Of a stretch of 64,000 nt of DNA, positions 53,532-63,590 are shown piece by piece. Origin of the DNA: Bog-473 sp963755495. GTDB taxonomy: Bacteria > Actinomycetota > Acidimicrobiia > Acidimicrobiales > RAAP-2. How positions within the stretch are numbered: the first letter of the stretch is position 1; each line of letters starts with the position of its first letter. Where the stretch lies: positions 1,488,001 through 1,552,000 of the forward strand of contig CAVWJS010000006.1 of NCBI GenBank assembly GCA_963755495.1, read 5' to 3'. The notes beneath the pieces were generated by a model. That model made no database searches, had not been told where the DNA came from, and saw only the letters and a program-made list of their open reading frames with translations. A program made the position numbers and the translations under genes.

Positions 53532-54434
53532 GTGAAGCGCTCGACCGAAGAAAGAGTTACGCAGGTGGCGCTCATGGGCCTCGGCGTGATGGGCTCCGGC
53601 ATGGCGAGGCGGCTCATTGACGCTGGCTTCCCGCTAACCCTTTTCAACCGTAACCCCGAACGCGCACTGCCTTTCGTGACGAGCGGTGCCTCACTCGCAA
53701 TCTCACCACGCCTGGCCGCGCTGGACGCGGACGTGATTGTTGCCATGGTCGCAGATGACGATGCGTCTCGGGACGTATGGCTCGGTGAGCGCGGTGCCCT
53801 CAATGCATCTAAGCCTGGAGCGATCCTGATCGAATGCAGCACGCTGTCATCGGACTGGATTCGTCGCCTGGCACAGGCGGTGGAATCACACGGATGTGCG
53901 TTCCTCGAAGCACCCGTGACCGGGAGCAAGATGCAGGCCGCATCCGGGGAACTGCTGTTCTTGGTGGGAGGCGCGGTCGAGACGCTCGAGCGCGCCCGCC
54001 CGGTCCTCGACGCCATGGGTCGCGGGGCCGTCCACCTAGGACCCCACGGGAGCGGCGCCTTCCTCAAGCTGGTGAATAATTTCCTTTGTGGTGTTCAGGC
54101 CGCATCACTCGCAGAGGCGGTAGCGCTCATCGAGCGCAGCTCACTCCCCAGTGACGCAGCTCTGACGGTCCTGACTGAAGGTGCTCCCGGGAGCCCGTTG
54201 GTCAAGATGCTCGCCGCCCGCATGGCATCGAGTGACTACAGCGTGCACTTCGAACTCGACCTCATGCGCAAGGACTTGGCTTATGGCATCGCCGAGGGAC
54301 AGTCACTCGGGATACGGCTCGAAACGGCACTGGCGGCGCTGCAAGCATTCGATAAGGCGAATGAGACAGGTGCTGGAACCAAGGACGTGTCCGCAGTCGT
54401 CGAGTGGCTCCGGACGTCCGTACCGACGGCCTGA
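53532..54434 (+). CDS. NAD(P)-dependent dehydrogenase, 3-hydroxyisobutyrate dehydrogenase-like
   Basis: About 300 residues: the Rossmann start GLGVMGSGMARRLIDAG, the substrate-side APVTGSKMQAASG and the catalytic lysine in FLKLVNNF. The GTG at 53532 is a middle choice; an ATG at 53487 or a GTG at 53562 is possible. The family reduces or oxidises short hydroxy acids, including tartronate semialdehyde. Confidence 0.78.
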   Translation: MKRSTEERVTQVALMGLGVMGSGMARRLIDAGFPLTLFNRNPERALPFVTSGASLAISPRLAALDADVIVAMVADDDASRDVWLGERGALNASKPGAILIECSTLSSDWIRRLAQAVESHGCAFLEAPVTGSKMQAASGELLFLVGGAVETLERARPVLDAMGRGAVHLGPHGSGAFLKLVNNFLCGVQAASLAEAVALIERSSLPSDAALTVLTEGAPGSPLVKMLAARMASSDYSVHFELDLMRKDLAYGIAEGQSLGIRLETALAALQAFDKANETGAGTKDVSAVVEWLRTSVPTA

Positions 54435-54828
54435 CGCGCGCAAAGATCATGGTCCGTTCGCTCAAGGGGATGTCGGGACACGTGACCTTCACCGACGGAC
54501 TGGCGAACACGCAGAGCCAATCGTCGCCATGGCTCTTCGCGTTCCCCTCCCGCTGCGCGACTTCGATGAGCCACGCCGACCACTTGCACTTCTCGCCCTC
54601 GGCGAGGTGCTCGGACAGATGCTCCGGTTCCTCGGTCGGCACCTGTTTCCCCATTGGTGTGCGCCTCTACGACGCCTGAGCTCATGCTCCCCGGCGACGT
54701 CTCATCCACGTGGCGGACGGAGGGGCGGCTAGACCGAGGGTATCTCTTGCCGTTGCAGCGGAATCTCATTATGCTCCGAGCGGAAGGCCAGACTAGCGAG
54801 TAATCGGCCATTTATAAGGGGGTCGTCC
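54435..54828. other. 394-bp region with only a doubtful minus-strand frame
   Basis: A minus-strand frame starting at ATG 54654 (MGKQVPTEEPEHLSEHLAEG) has AGAGG upstream and plausible composition, but it runs 173 bp into the 3' end of the dehydrogenase on the other strand. It is possibly a remnant. The promoter of the binding-protein gene at 54829 must also lie here. Confidence 0.3.
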
Positions 54829-56070
54829 ATGTGGACGGGAATGAAGGCGTTGCGCCTAAGTACCGTGATCTTTTGTCTGACGGGAGTTCTTGTAGGTGTA
54901 TCGGGAGCAGCCGTCTCGGCCGCCAAGCCGCCGATCGTCATCGGTTTGATCACCGACGACACCGGTGCGGGCGCATCGAGCTATGGCGGCAGTGAGGTCG
55001 GGGCCGAAGCCCGCATCGACGCCCAGAACGCAGCCGGCGGTGTGGACGGACGCCAATTGCAGCTCGTGGTCGAAGATGACCAATCGACGCCCAGCGGCAA
55101 CCTTTCGGCGGCGCAGACCCTGGTCGAAGACAAAGGTGTGTTCGGCATCATCGACAATTCCTCGATCGCCTTTGGGGGCGCCAACTATCTGAGCGCCCAG
55201 AAGATCCCCGTCACCGGAGCGGCCGAAGACGGCCCCGAGTGGGGCCAAAAACAGAACTCGAACATGTTCAGTGTGGACGGCACCCTCACCGCGCCCATCA
55301 ATGGAAGGAACTACAGCTACAACGAGGGCGAAGCGGCCTACAAGACGATTGGCATCACCAAGTTGGCCCAGGTGGTGGCGAATGTCCCGAGCGCTATCCA
55401 GGCTGCCAACGCCGCTTTTAGCGCGGCCAAACCCCTCGGGGTCAGCAAATGCCTCGAGGACATCGTTCCCATCGGCGACGTCAACTTCACGACCTTCGCC
55501 CTCGAAATGAAGTCAAAGGGATGCAACGGCGTGGTGGTGCTCAGTCTCCTCTCTACCTGTATCGCCGTGGCGACGGCTATCAAGCAGGCCGGCCTCAAGG
55601 CCAAAGAAGACTGTGCCACCAGCTACGACCAGTCCCTGCTCGATCAGCCGACCGCCTTGGCGGCCATGCAGGGCACCTACACCGGGGCCACAATCAACGT
55701 CTTGGGTAGCGACATCGCTCCTCCCGTCAAGACCTTCCTCAGCAACCTCAAGAAGTACACCACCTGGCCCGGTGGCATTCCTAGCCTCAACATTGACTTT
55801 GAGTATGAGGCCGCCGACCTCATGATCAAGGGCTTGCAACTGGCAGGGAAGAACCCGACACGCAGCGCTTTCATCACCAACCTGCGCAAGGTCAATGGGT
55901 ACACCGCCGGGGGACTGATAGCGGCCCCGGGCGACAACTTCACCCACTTTGGAACCCTGGCCGGTGTGCCCAAGACGCAATGTGAGACGATTCTCGAGGT
56001 CAAGGGTAAGTCATTCGTTCCGGCCGGAAAGCCGGCGTGCGGCACCTTGGTCTCTTCGCCCGCGTCATGA
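54829..56070 (+). CDS. ABC-type substrate-binding protein, second copy
   Basis: A 413-residue paralogue of the protein at 187, alike along its whole length (signal peptide ending GVSGAAVSAA, then IVIGLITDDTG, VNFTTFALEMKSKGCNG, TCIAVATAIKQAG). AGGGGG lies 7 nt upstream of the ATG. Again no permease or ATPase gene is near. The conserved pair of cysteine-bearing segments (VSKCLEDIVP and STCIAV) may be linked. Confidence 0.85.
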   Translation: MWTGMKALRLSTVIFCLTGVLVGVSGAAVSAAKPPIVIGLITDDTGAGASSYGGSEVGAEARIDAQNAAGGVDGRQLQLVVEDDQSTPSGNLSAAQTLVEDKGVFGIIDNSSIAFGGANYLSAQKIPVTGAAEDGPEWGQKQNSNMFSVDGTLTAPINGRNYSYNEGEAAYKTIGITKLAQVVANVPSAIQAANAAFSAAKPLGVSKCLEDIVPIGDVNFTTFALEMKSKGCNGVVVLSLLSTCIAVATAIKQAGLKAKEDCATSYDQSLLDQPTALAAMQGTYTGATINVLGSDIAPPVKTFLSNLKKYTTWPGGIPSLNIDFEYEAADLMIKGLQLAGKNPTRSAFITNLRKVNGYTAGGLIAAPGDNFTHFGTLAGVPKTQCETILEVKGKSFVPAGKPACGTLVSSPAS

Positions 56071-56173
56071 GCGAGAGCGGATGACTTTCGCCGGCTGACG
56101 AGCCCGGCCAAATGCATTGGACGGAGAGAGGGCAATCGGGTACATTCCCGAGCGCGGTGGTCACAGACGTGCC

Positions 56174-56401
56174 ACCGCGCTCAACGTGGCCAACGCCGGA
56201 GTCTCTGTGGCCTGCATCGACTCGGAGGAAGGACGCGGTCTCGAAACCGTTTAGGAGATCGAAGCGGTTGATGGCAACGCCTTTGGCGTGTTGGCCGACA
56301 TGACCCACCCCGAGCAAATCCAGCGTGCGGTTGCAACGGGGCTCGGTGGCCTCGATGTGTGCGTCGACATCATCGGAAAATCTCGCTTTCGGCAGCGCTG
56401 A
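56174..56401 (+). pseudogene. SDR fragment with internal stop
   Basis: The frame reads TALNVANAGVSVACIDSEEG and RGLETV, then TAG, then EIEAVDGNAFGVLADMTHPE and GGLDVCVDIIGKSRF. This is the N-terminal half of a short-chain dehydrogenase without its glycine motif. It is convergent to the GH2 pseudogene. Confidence 0.65.
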
Positions 56402-58857
56402 CTATCGCGCCTCGATCGTCACATGCCGGGGAGCAAGACCGGAGGCAGTCACTGTCACCGTGACCGTGCCGGGCGCAGTTGGCCGCACCACTGCGAGAGC
56501 TCGACCGTGGAACGTGTTGTGGGTCGATTCGCCGAACGGCTCCTCGGTGCGAGGGTTCGCACTGCCCAGACCCATTAACTCGCCGGACCCTTCTACCTCA
56601 ACGGTGATGGCCCGATCCTCGACGTGGTGCAATCGACCCTCTCCGTCAACGAGGGTGATATCCATGTAGCCAAGGTCGGTGTCGTCGGCGCGGATCTCCA
56701 ATCGATCAACCCGCACGTCGAGCCCAACCAGCCCGCTGCCAGATTGCAGGGTGCGTGCGGGCTACCTCGGCCCCCTCTCCAATAAGCCACCGCGACGATC
56801 TCGCCCGGCTCGAAAGTCGTCTCGAATGTGGTGCGGAAGCGATGCGACTGCCCTGCCGGCTGCCGACCGAGAGAGGTGCCGTTTACCAGCAGCTCCACCT
56901 CGTCGGCGTCACTCATGACGTCGACCGTGACCGGGCGCCCTTCGAAGCCGGGCCACGACCAGGAAGCCAGGCCCTCGAGCCAAGGTTCTCCGGCCAACCC
57001 CAGATGCGTCGCCGACGCGCCATGCCGCTTCGGGTCCCGCACAGAAATGTACGGCTCGGAGCGGAGCCCGAACACGGTCTCGCGGAGATAGGACAGCGCT
57101 CGCCTTTGACCTGTGATGTCGATGTCGGCGCACCAGCTGGCGAGCCACGGGTAATCGCCCATCAGCAAGCCTCCGTCTATCGCCGTACTCGACGCGGCCG
57201 AGGCCGACCTCTCCGAGGTAGTCCCAACCGGTCCAGGTGAAGTCACCAATCACGTGGGCCAGTTCCAGCACCTTCGGCCAATTCTGGGCAATGTTGGTGT
57301 TATGGGTCTCGCTGCCGACAATGAGCCGGTTCGGCATTCGATTGCCGTCTACCTCGTAGCGCGAGTCGCTGTAGTTGTAACCGGCAACATCGAGGTAGGA
57401 ATACGGTTCGTCGAGTCTCTCGGCCACCGCATCGGATTGCAAGAGGATGGGCAGAGCAGCACGTAACCGCTGCATGATCGTGTTTACCCCAGCGTTTTCT
57501 TCTCCGGCGTCGGCTTCATCGCCGACGGACCGGCGCGGCCATCTCGATGATGGTCTGGATGCCGACCGAGATGATGGGGTTGATACCGTTGGTGACATAG
57601 CGGGTGTCGTCGAGGGCACGGATCCGTTCGGCCAAAGCACGTCCGAGGTCGGCGCCCGTCGGATTACCGGTATCGGGAATCTCGTTCCCGATAGAATAGA
57701 GAACGACGCTCGGATGGTTGCGATCCTTCCGGACCATAGCGTCAATGTCGGCCTCCCACGACTCTGCGAACACGCGGGCGTAGTCGTTGCGCATCTTCGG
57801 TTGTGTCCACATATCGAAGGCTTCGTCCATCACGAGCATCCCGAGCCGGTCGCAGGCCTCGAGGAGTGCTTTACTTGCCGGATTGTGTGCACTGCGAATG
57901 GCGTTAAACCCCGACGCCTTCAGGATCTCGATGCGGCGTTCGTCGGCGCGTTCGACCGTTGCCGCCCCGATCACTCCGTTGTCGTGATGGATACACGCCC
58001 CTCGGAGTTTCACAACTTCACCGTTGATCCGAAGGCCCCGAACAGGATCGAGCTGCAAGGACCGGATCCCGAAGGTGGTCCCATCTCGATCGACCACAAC
58101 ACCGTCCTGGTCGCGGACCACGACCTGGCACGTGTACAGGTCCGGCACCGCCACACTCCAACGGCGCGGGTCGGGCACAGCCAACCGCTGCCGCACCTTT
58201 CCCGCCCGCCGCGGGAAGCTCGTCATCGGCGACACTTCGGAAGCGACGACGACGCCTCGATCATCAAGAATCCGGGTCTCCACCAAGACCGGTACGGTCA
58301 CGACCCCGTCGTTCTCGAGGAGCGCAGTCACCACAACGATCGCAAGGTCGTCATCGATCTCAGGCGTCCTCACCCACAGACTGTCCAACGCGAGATGCAC
58401 AGGCTCGCCCACCACCAACTTCACGTTTCTGTAGATCCCCGCACCCGAGTACCAGCGGGCATCCTCCTGCGCCGTGACCTCCACCCGGATCTCGTTCTCC
58501 TCACCGTAATGGACCAGATGATCGATGGTAAGAGCAAAACCCGTGTACCCGTAAGAGTGGTGACCGGCGAAACTCCCGTTTACCGTTACTAACGCGTCGC
58601 GATACACGCCTTCGAATTCCACGAATACTCGCTTCCCGCGGTGTTGCGTCGGCACTTCGAACTTCTTCTGGTACTCCCACGTACCGCCGGGAAAGTACGC
58701 ATTGCCGGGACCCTCCGAAGGACTACGCGTCCGCGTCGATCATCACGTCATGCGGCAACAGCACCGGCACCCACGAAGCAATCAGGCCCCCTCGCTCCAG
58801 GAACGTACTGACCTTCGGCCGGACGCTCCAGCCATCGTTGAATGACACCCGCTCCAT
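56402..58857 (-). pseudogene. GH2 beta-galactosidase-type glycoside hydrolase with several frameshifts
   Basis: Successive frames assemble into one protein of about 818 residues: N-terminal MERVSFNDGWSVRPKV, the jelly-roll (NAYFPGGTWEYQKKF), the barrel with acid/base IGNEIPD and nucleophile VGSETHN, and the C-terminal Ig-like domains (EVELLVNGTSLGRQPAGQ, GYMDITLVDGEGR). Frame changes are needed near 58730, 57530, 57190 and 56770. The start has GGGGG 4 nt upstream, as in the GH51 gene. Confidence 0.85.
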
Positions 58858-59146
58858 CAGTCCCCCGCTTTCAGCTAATAAACAAATCGCCTACCGGACT
58901 CCATGTCCGATAGGAGCAACGGAACCCTACGCCCCACGGTTCTCGATGTCCTCTGCTCGGTGCCAAGGTCGGCGCGTGTGAACGAAAGGAACCGCTCCGC
59001 ACCCCTCGTCCTTGCTCAGGCAGGACCGCCGTGACTTGCATCAAATCAGCCACTCGCAAGATAATTTCCCAGGAGGGAGGTGCTTTCGAGGTAGAACCCT
59101 CCGGTCGAACTGACAGGTCCGGACACTTCAATTGCGCCCATGACGG

Positions 59147-60124
59147 CTACTCGTCTTCGACGACTCGCCCACTGCGGTGGTGTTCCTGAAGCCATTTCGT
59201 CAGCCGGTCGATGCTGGAGATCGCACCCGGTTCGTCCGGCCCGCTGAGATGGCCGTGATGCGTCCCACGCTCCGTCGCCACGGTGACCTCGACGCCCGCG
59301 TTACGGAGACCATCTCCGTACGCCTCACCAGAGGCCCGTAAATAGTCGGCCTCGGAGTTCAGTATGAAGACCGGCGGCTGGCCGGACAAATGGCCATTTG
59401 CCGCAAAGGCGTACGGATCGCTCAGAGCACCTTCCGGTCCGGCGTACTGGAGGTTCATCTCACGCACTGACTCAGCCGGAAAAGATGATGCTCGTTCATC
59501 CGTTGCCATCATTTCCACTAACTCTGACGGAAGAGGCGGCAATTCAGGATGGACGATCGGGTATACGAGCACCAGCGATGCGGGAAGCGGCCCCGCCCCG
59601 TCGCGCAATCGTTTGGTGACGCCGGCCACCAGGTTTCCGCCTGCGCTGGCACCACCTAGATGGAGGTTTTCGGGTGCCACACCGAGCTGGTCTGCATGAG
59701 TTGTGGCCCACCGCCACCCGTCAAGAACGTCGTCGGACGGGACTGGGAAGTGCACCCCTCGGAGCGCCTTGTGATAGTCGAGCGACAAAACTGAGAACCC
59801 CCGCGACGCGACCGCGAGCGACGCCCAGTGGGCCTCGGGCATCTCGAGCCCACCGCCGATGAAGGCCCCCCCATGCACCCACACGAACCCGATCGTGGCG
59901 GCGTCACTACTTGTGTAGATACGCCCTGGGATATCGCCGTGCGTTCCGTCGATCGTGACGTCTCGAACACCGACGTTCGCCAACTCAGGGAATCTGCGGA
60001 AAATATCCGCTGTATCCATGGCCTCGATCGTCGGAGCGGTGTCTTGCGACTCGATGAATTGGACAATCTGGCGGAACCCCATTTTGGCCAAGTCCTGGGC
60101 GACCGGATGCTCGTCGGCCGTCAT
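59147..60124 (-). CDS. Alpha/beta hydrolase, hormone-sensitive lipase-like esterase
   Basis: A 325-residue esterase with the oxyanion motif HGGAFIGGG, nucleophile GASAGG, the acid in NSEADYLR and the histidine in THHGHLS. The ATG at 60124 is chosen because the 55 codons before it lack hydrolase character. It may deacetylate plant polysaccharides taken up with the neighbouring hydrolases; this is inference. Confidence 0.82.
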   Translation of the reverse strand: MTADEHPVAQDLAKMGFRQIVQFIESQDTAPTIEAMDTADIFRRFPELANVGVRDVTIDGTHGDIPGRIYTSSDAATIGFVWVHGGAFIGGGLEMPEAHWASLAVASRGFSVLSLDYHKALRGVHFPVPSDDVLDGWRWATTHADQLGVAPENLHLGGASAGGNLVAGVTKRLRDGAGPLPASLVLVYPIVHPELPPLPSELVEMMATDERASSFPAESVREMNLQYAGPEGALSDPYAFAANGHLSGQPPVFILNSEADYLRASGEAYGDGLRNAGVEVTVATERGTHHGHLSGPDEPGAISSIDRLTKWLQEHHRSGRVVEDE

Positions 60125-60381
60125 CGTCGACGAGCGAGATGGGACCCTGTCTCGCTTCCTTCGTAAGCACGGCCGACTATCGCAGGGGGCTGTCCGTGCC
60201 CAGAATTGCGGTTGGAATGCACCTTTTGAGCGTACATCAGACGTCGGCTTTACACTGTGCTGCATGCCTTCACACATGCCCTCAGACACAGACCACCGCC
60301 TCCGCTCAGAGGCCGCCGTGAAGATCGCTTGAATAGCTACCTAATCCAGTTCCTCGGTGGGGGTGTGGGATCGGTGGGCCG

Positions 60382-61375
60382 ATGACGAGGGGCAAGATTC
60401 GCTGGGGAATCGCCGCCACCGGTGGCATTGCCGCCAGATTCGCTCGGTCGATGTCACTGGTCGAGGGCAGCGAAATCGTCGCCGTCGCCTCCCGCACCGA
60501 GCAAAGGGCCAGCCAGTTCGCGGAATCAATTCGGGATTGCCCACGCCTACGGGAGTTACGAGGCACTCGCCCAGGACACTGAGATCGATGTCGTCTATGT
60601 CGCCACTCCCCATTCGCGCCACGCTGCCGACTGCATTGCCTACCTCGAGGCGGGAAAGCACGTTCTTTGTGAAAAACCCTTCACGCTCAATGCTCCACAG
60701 GCGCGCCACGTATTCGAGGTTGCCCGGCGCACCGGCCTCTTCATCATGGAAGCCCTGTGGTCACGTTTTCTCCCGCCCTACGATCTCTTACGGCAGCTAC
60801 TCGGCGAAGGGCGCATCGGTCAGCCACTCTTGGTTGAGGCTGATTTGGGCTCCCGGGTTGAGATCGACCCGGGCCACCGGCTCTTCGATCTCGCGGAAGG
60901 TGGAGGATCCCTTCTCGATCTCGGCATTTACCCCGTCCAACTGAGTACCCTCGTCTTCGGAGCACCTGATCGGGTGACAGCCGAGGGAAACGTGGGGACC
61001 ACTGGCGTAGACGAGGATGTCGTCGCCGTGCTCCATCACCCCGAAGGGGGACTATCGCTCGTCAAGAGTTCGATTCGGACGTCGCTTCGAGGTACGGCAC
61101 GTATTGCCGGGACGGACGGCATTATCGAGATCCCGGCCTTCATGCACTGCCCAAGGCAGCTGAGGATTGGCAACGATTCAGCGGGCTGGGAGATTTTCGA
61201 TACCGATTGGGAAGGCGACGGATTACGGTTCGAGATTGCCGAGGTTAATTGGTGCGTCAGTGCCGGCCTCACCGAGAGCCCCCGCATGCCTCATGGTGAG
61301 ACCCTTTTACTTCAAGAGATCCTCGATGAAATCCGCAGACAGCTTGGCGTCGTCTATCCCGCCGAGAAGGTTTAA
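60382..61375 (+). pseudogene. Gfo/Idh/MocA family oxidoreductase, frameshifted
   Basis: The first 50 codons (GKIRWGIAATGGIAARFARS ... ASRTEQRASQFAE) carry the nucleotide-binding motif. The frame changes near 60527, where an extra T in GAATCAATTC breaks it, and continues FGIAHAYGSYEALAQDTEID with the conserved GKHVLCEKPF and GGGSLLDLGIYP to a normal end. Removing one base restores a full-length sugar dehydrogenase. Confidence 0.85.
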
Positions 61376-61396
61376 ACACAGCGACCGCTCGGATGA

Positions 61397-61636
61397 ATTC
61401 CCTGCGCCTGTGGCGCCCGCCCAGTCGAGTCCGGTGACGATCATTTTGGAGACCGCCTCGCCAAGCTTGCAGAAGGATTCACCACAAACCAAGCAGCTCG
61501 CCGTGCCATTGTCCGGTCACTCGCGCGACGTAATCCTGGCGAGGGTGCATCTTTGGCGCTAACCTCCGAGGTGATCGCCATGCCCGCGACTTACTTGAAA
61601 GATCGCGCCATCATGACGAGGAGGAATGGTGTCTGA
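61397..61636 (+). pseudogene. Coding-like fragment of unknown family
   Basis: An open frame reading DDHFGDRLAKLAEGFTTNQA then ARRAIVRSLARRNPGEG and KDRAIMTRRNGV runs without an internal start and overlaps the GH3 start by 11 bp. It looks like the C-terminus of a real protein whose 5' part is missing. Confidence 0.35.
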
Positions 61637-63419
61637 CGTATCGATCCCCCACTACCCCTATCAGGACCCGCAACTCTCCGTGGAGCAGCGCATCGGGGAC
61701 CTCTACGAGCGAATGTCCTTGCACGACAAAGTCGGGCTGCTGTTCCACGCCATGTCGTATGCAGGCGACGTCGACACCGCCAATGACATATTCCCTCTGA
61801 AACCGCCGCAGAAGATGATCGCCGACTACGGTCTCCGGCACTTCAGCGTGTTCGCCTCGCTGCCCGACGGTCGCTCTTTCGCACAGTGGCACAACGCTCT
61901 GCAGCGCGTCGCGGCCGCGCATCCGCTGGCCATCCCGGTGACCCTGTCATCGGACCCCCGCCACCACTTCACCGACAACCCCCTGGCGTCGGTCATCGCG
62001 GGTCCGTTCTCGCAGTGGCCCGAGCCCCTCGGTCTGGCGGCGATCGGATCCGAGGAGTTGGTGCGCCAGTTCGCCGACATCGCCAGGCAGGAGTACGTTG
62101 CGGTCGGGCTTCGGGTGGCGCTTCATCCCCAGATTGACTTGGCGACCGAACCGCGCTGGCCCCGGATCAGCTCCACGTTCGGTGAAGACGCTGACTTGAC
62201 CTCACGCTTGGCCGCGGCGTACATCCGCGGCTTTCAGACTGAAATGCTGGGGAGCGATTCGGTCGCCACCATGACAAAGCACTTCCCGGGTGGCGGCCCC
62301 CAGAAGGACGGTGAGGACCCGCACTTTCCGTGGGGTCGAGAGCAGGTCTATCCGGGCGACAACTTTGACTACCACCTCGAGCCGTTCCGTGCCGCTATAA
62401 AGGCGGGAACTTCACAGATCATGCCTTACTACGGCATGCCGGTCGGAACCGAGCACAAGGAGGTCGGGTTCAGTTACAACAAGTCCGTCATTACGGGCCT
62501 CCTCCGTGAAGAACTCGGATTCGACGGCATCGTCTGCACCGACTGGGGTCTTGTCAATGACAAGCCGGGCGGCGGCGACATCGGCCGTGCCAAGGCATGG
62601 GGCGTTGAGCACCTCGATGAGGACCAGCGTCTGATGAAGCTGCTCGACGCCGGGGTCGACCAGTTCGGAGGCGAATACTGCAGCGACCGCCTCGCCAGGC
62701 TCGTGAAGTCCGGACAAGTGGCTGAGTCGCGGATTGACCGATCCGCCAAGCGCCTTCTCCGGGAGAAGTTCGTCCTTGGGTTGTTCGATCAGCCCTTCGT
62801 CGACGAGGACCGGGCGGCTCTCGTGTTAGGAGACGCAGCGTTCCGCGCTGCCGGCCTGCGAGCGCAGCAGCAGGCGGTCACCCTCCTGACGAACGAACCG
62901 TCGGCATTCGAGCCCAGGACGCTCCCGATGTCGCGCGGCGTGCAGGCGTACGGAGAAGGATTCGCGAAGGAGACACTGGCTCTTTATGCCACTATCGTCG
63001 ACCATCCCTCTGAGGCCGACGTCGCCCTCATTCGCCTCAAGACGCCCTGGACCCCGAACGGCCGAGGCGGGATGGCAGAGAACTTCCATGGCGGGTCTCT
63101 CGAATTCCCGCCGGAGGAGCTCGAGCGGATCGGTGCAATCTGCCAGTCTGTCCCGACCGTCATCGACATCCACTTCGAGCGTCCTGCCGTACTGGGCACG
63201 CTTGTCGATGATGCTGCTGCCATTGTTGCGAACTACGGTATCGCCGAGAGCGCGCTTCTCGACGTTCTGTTCGGCGAGGCGTTGCCAGAGGGAAACCTTC
63301 CCTTTGACCTGCCCCGCTCGATGGAGGCCGTCATCGAGAGCAGGAGCGACGTGCCGTTCGACACCGTTGATCCCGTTTTCCGATTCGGGCACGGCCTCCG
63401 GTACGCCACGCCGGAGTGA
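61626..63419 (+). CDS. Glycoside hydrolase family 3
   Basis: A 597-residue GH3 enzyme: (beta/alpha) barrel with KHFPGGG and the nucleophile aspartate in GFDGIVCTDWG, followed by the second sandwich domain ending VFRFGHGLRYA. GAGGAGG lies directly before the ATG; the GTG three bases on has better spacing. No signal peptide is seen, so it acts on imported oligosaccharides. Confidence 0.9.
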   Translation: MVSDVSIPHYPYQDPQLSVEQRIGDLYERMSLHDKVGLLFHAMSYAGDVDTANDIFPLKPPQKMIADYGLRHFSVFASLPDGRSFAQWHNALQRVAAAHPLAIPVTLSSDPRHHFTDNPLASVIAGPFSQWPEPLGLAAIGSEELVRQFADIARQEYVAVGLRVALHPQIDLATEPRWPRISSTFGEDADLTSRLAAAYIRGFQTEMLGSDSVATMTKHFPGGGPQKDGEDPHFPWGREQVYPGDNFDYHLEPFRAAIKAGTSQIMPYYGMPVGTEHKEVGFSYNKSVITGLLREELGFDGIVCTDWGLVNDKPGGGDIGRAKAWGVEHLDEDQRLMKLLDAGVDQFGGEYCSDRLARLVKSGQVAESRIDRSAKRLLREKFVLGLFDQPFVDEDRAALVLGDAAFRAAGLRAQQQAVTLLTNEPSAFEPRTLPMSRGVQAYGEGFAKETLALYATIVDHPSEADVALIRLKTPWTPNGRGGMAENFHGGSLEFPPEELERIGAICQSVPTVIDIHFERPAVLGTLVDDAAAIVANYGIAESALLDVLFGEALPEGNLPFDLPRSMEAVIESRSDVPFDTVDPVFRFGHGLRYATPE

Positions 63420-63590
63420 ACCTGGCGACGGACAAGTCGACGACATCCAAGCTCGACCCTTTTTCGATCCAACAGTTCACGAGCCATCGGCTTCATTGTC
63501 ATTCCCCGCGCGCCACTATCCGTACGGCACCATGGCCTAGGGTCGCAGAGGAGGTATCTCCGAACCCTGATTCTGAACGGATCTTTGGAA

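Noticed and set aside
54262..54654. 130-codon minus-strand frame MGKQVPTEEPEHLSEHLAEG
   Set aside because: It overlaps the 3' end of a solid dehydrogenase gene by 173 bp and has no recognised family; kept only as a remark in the intergenic entry.
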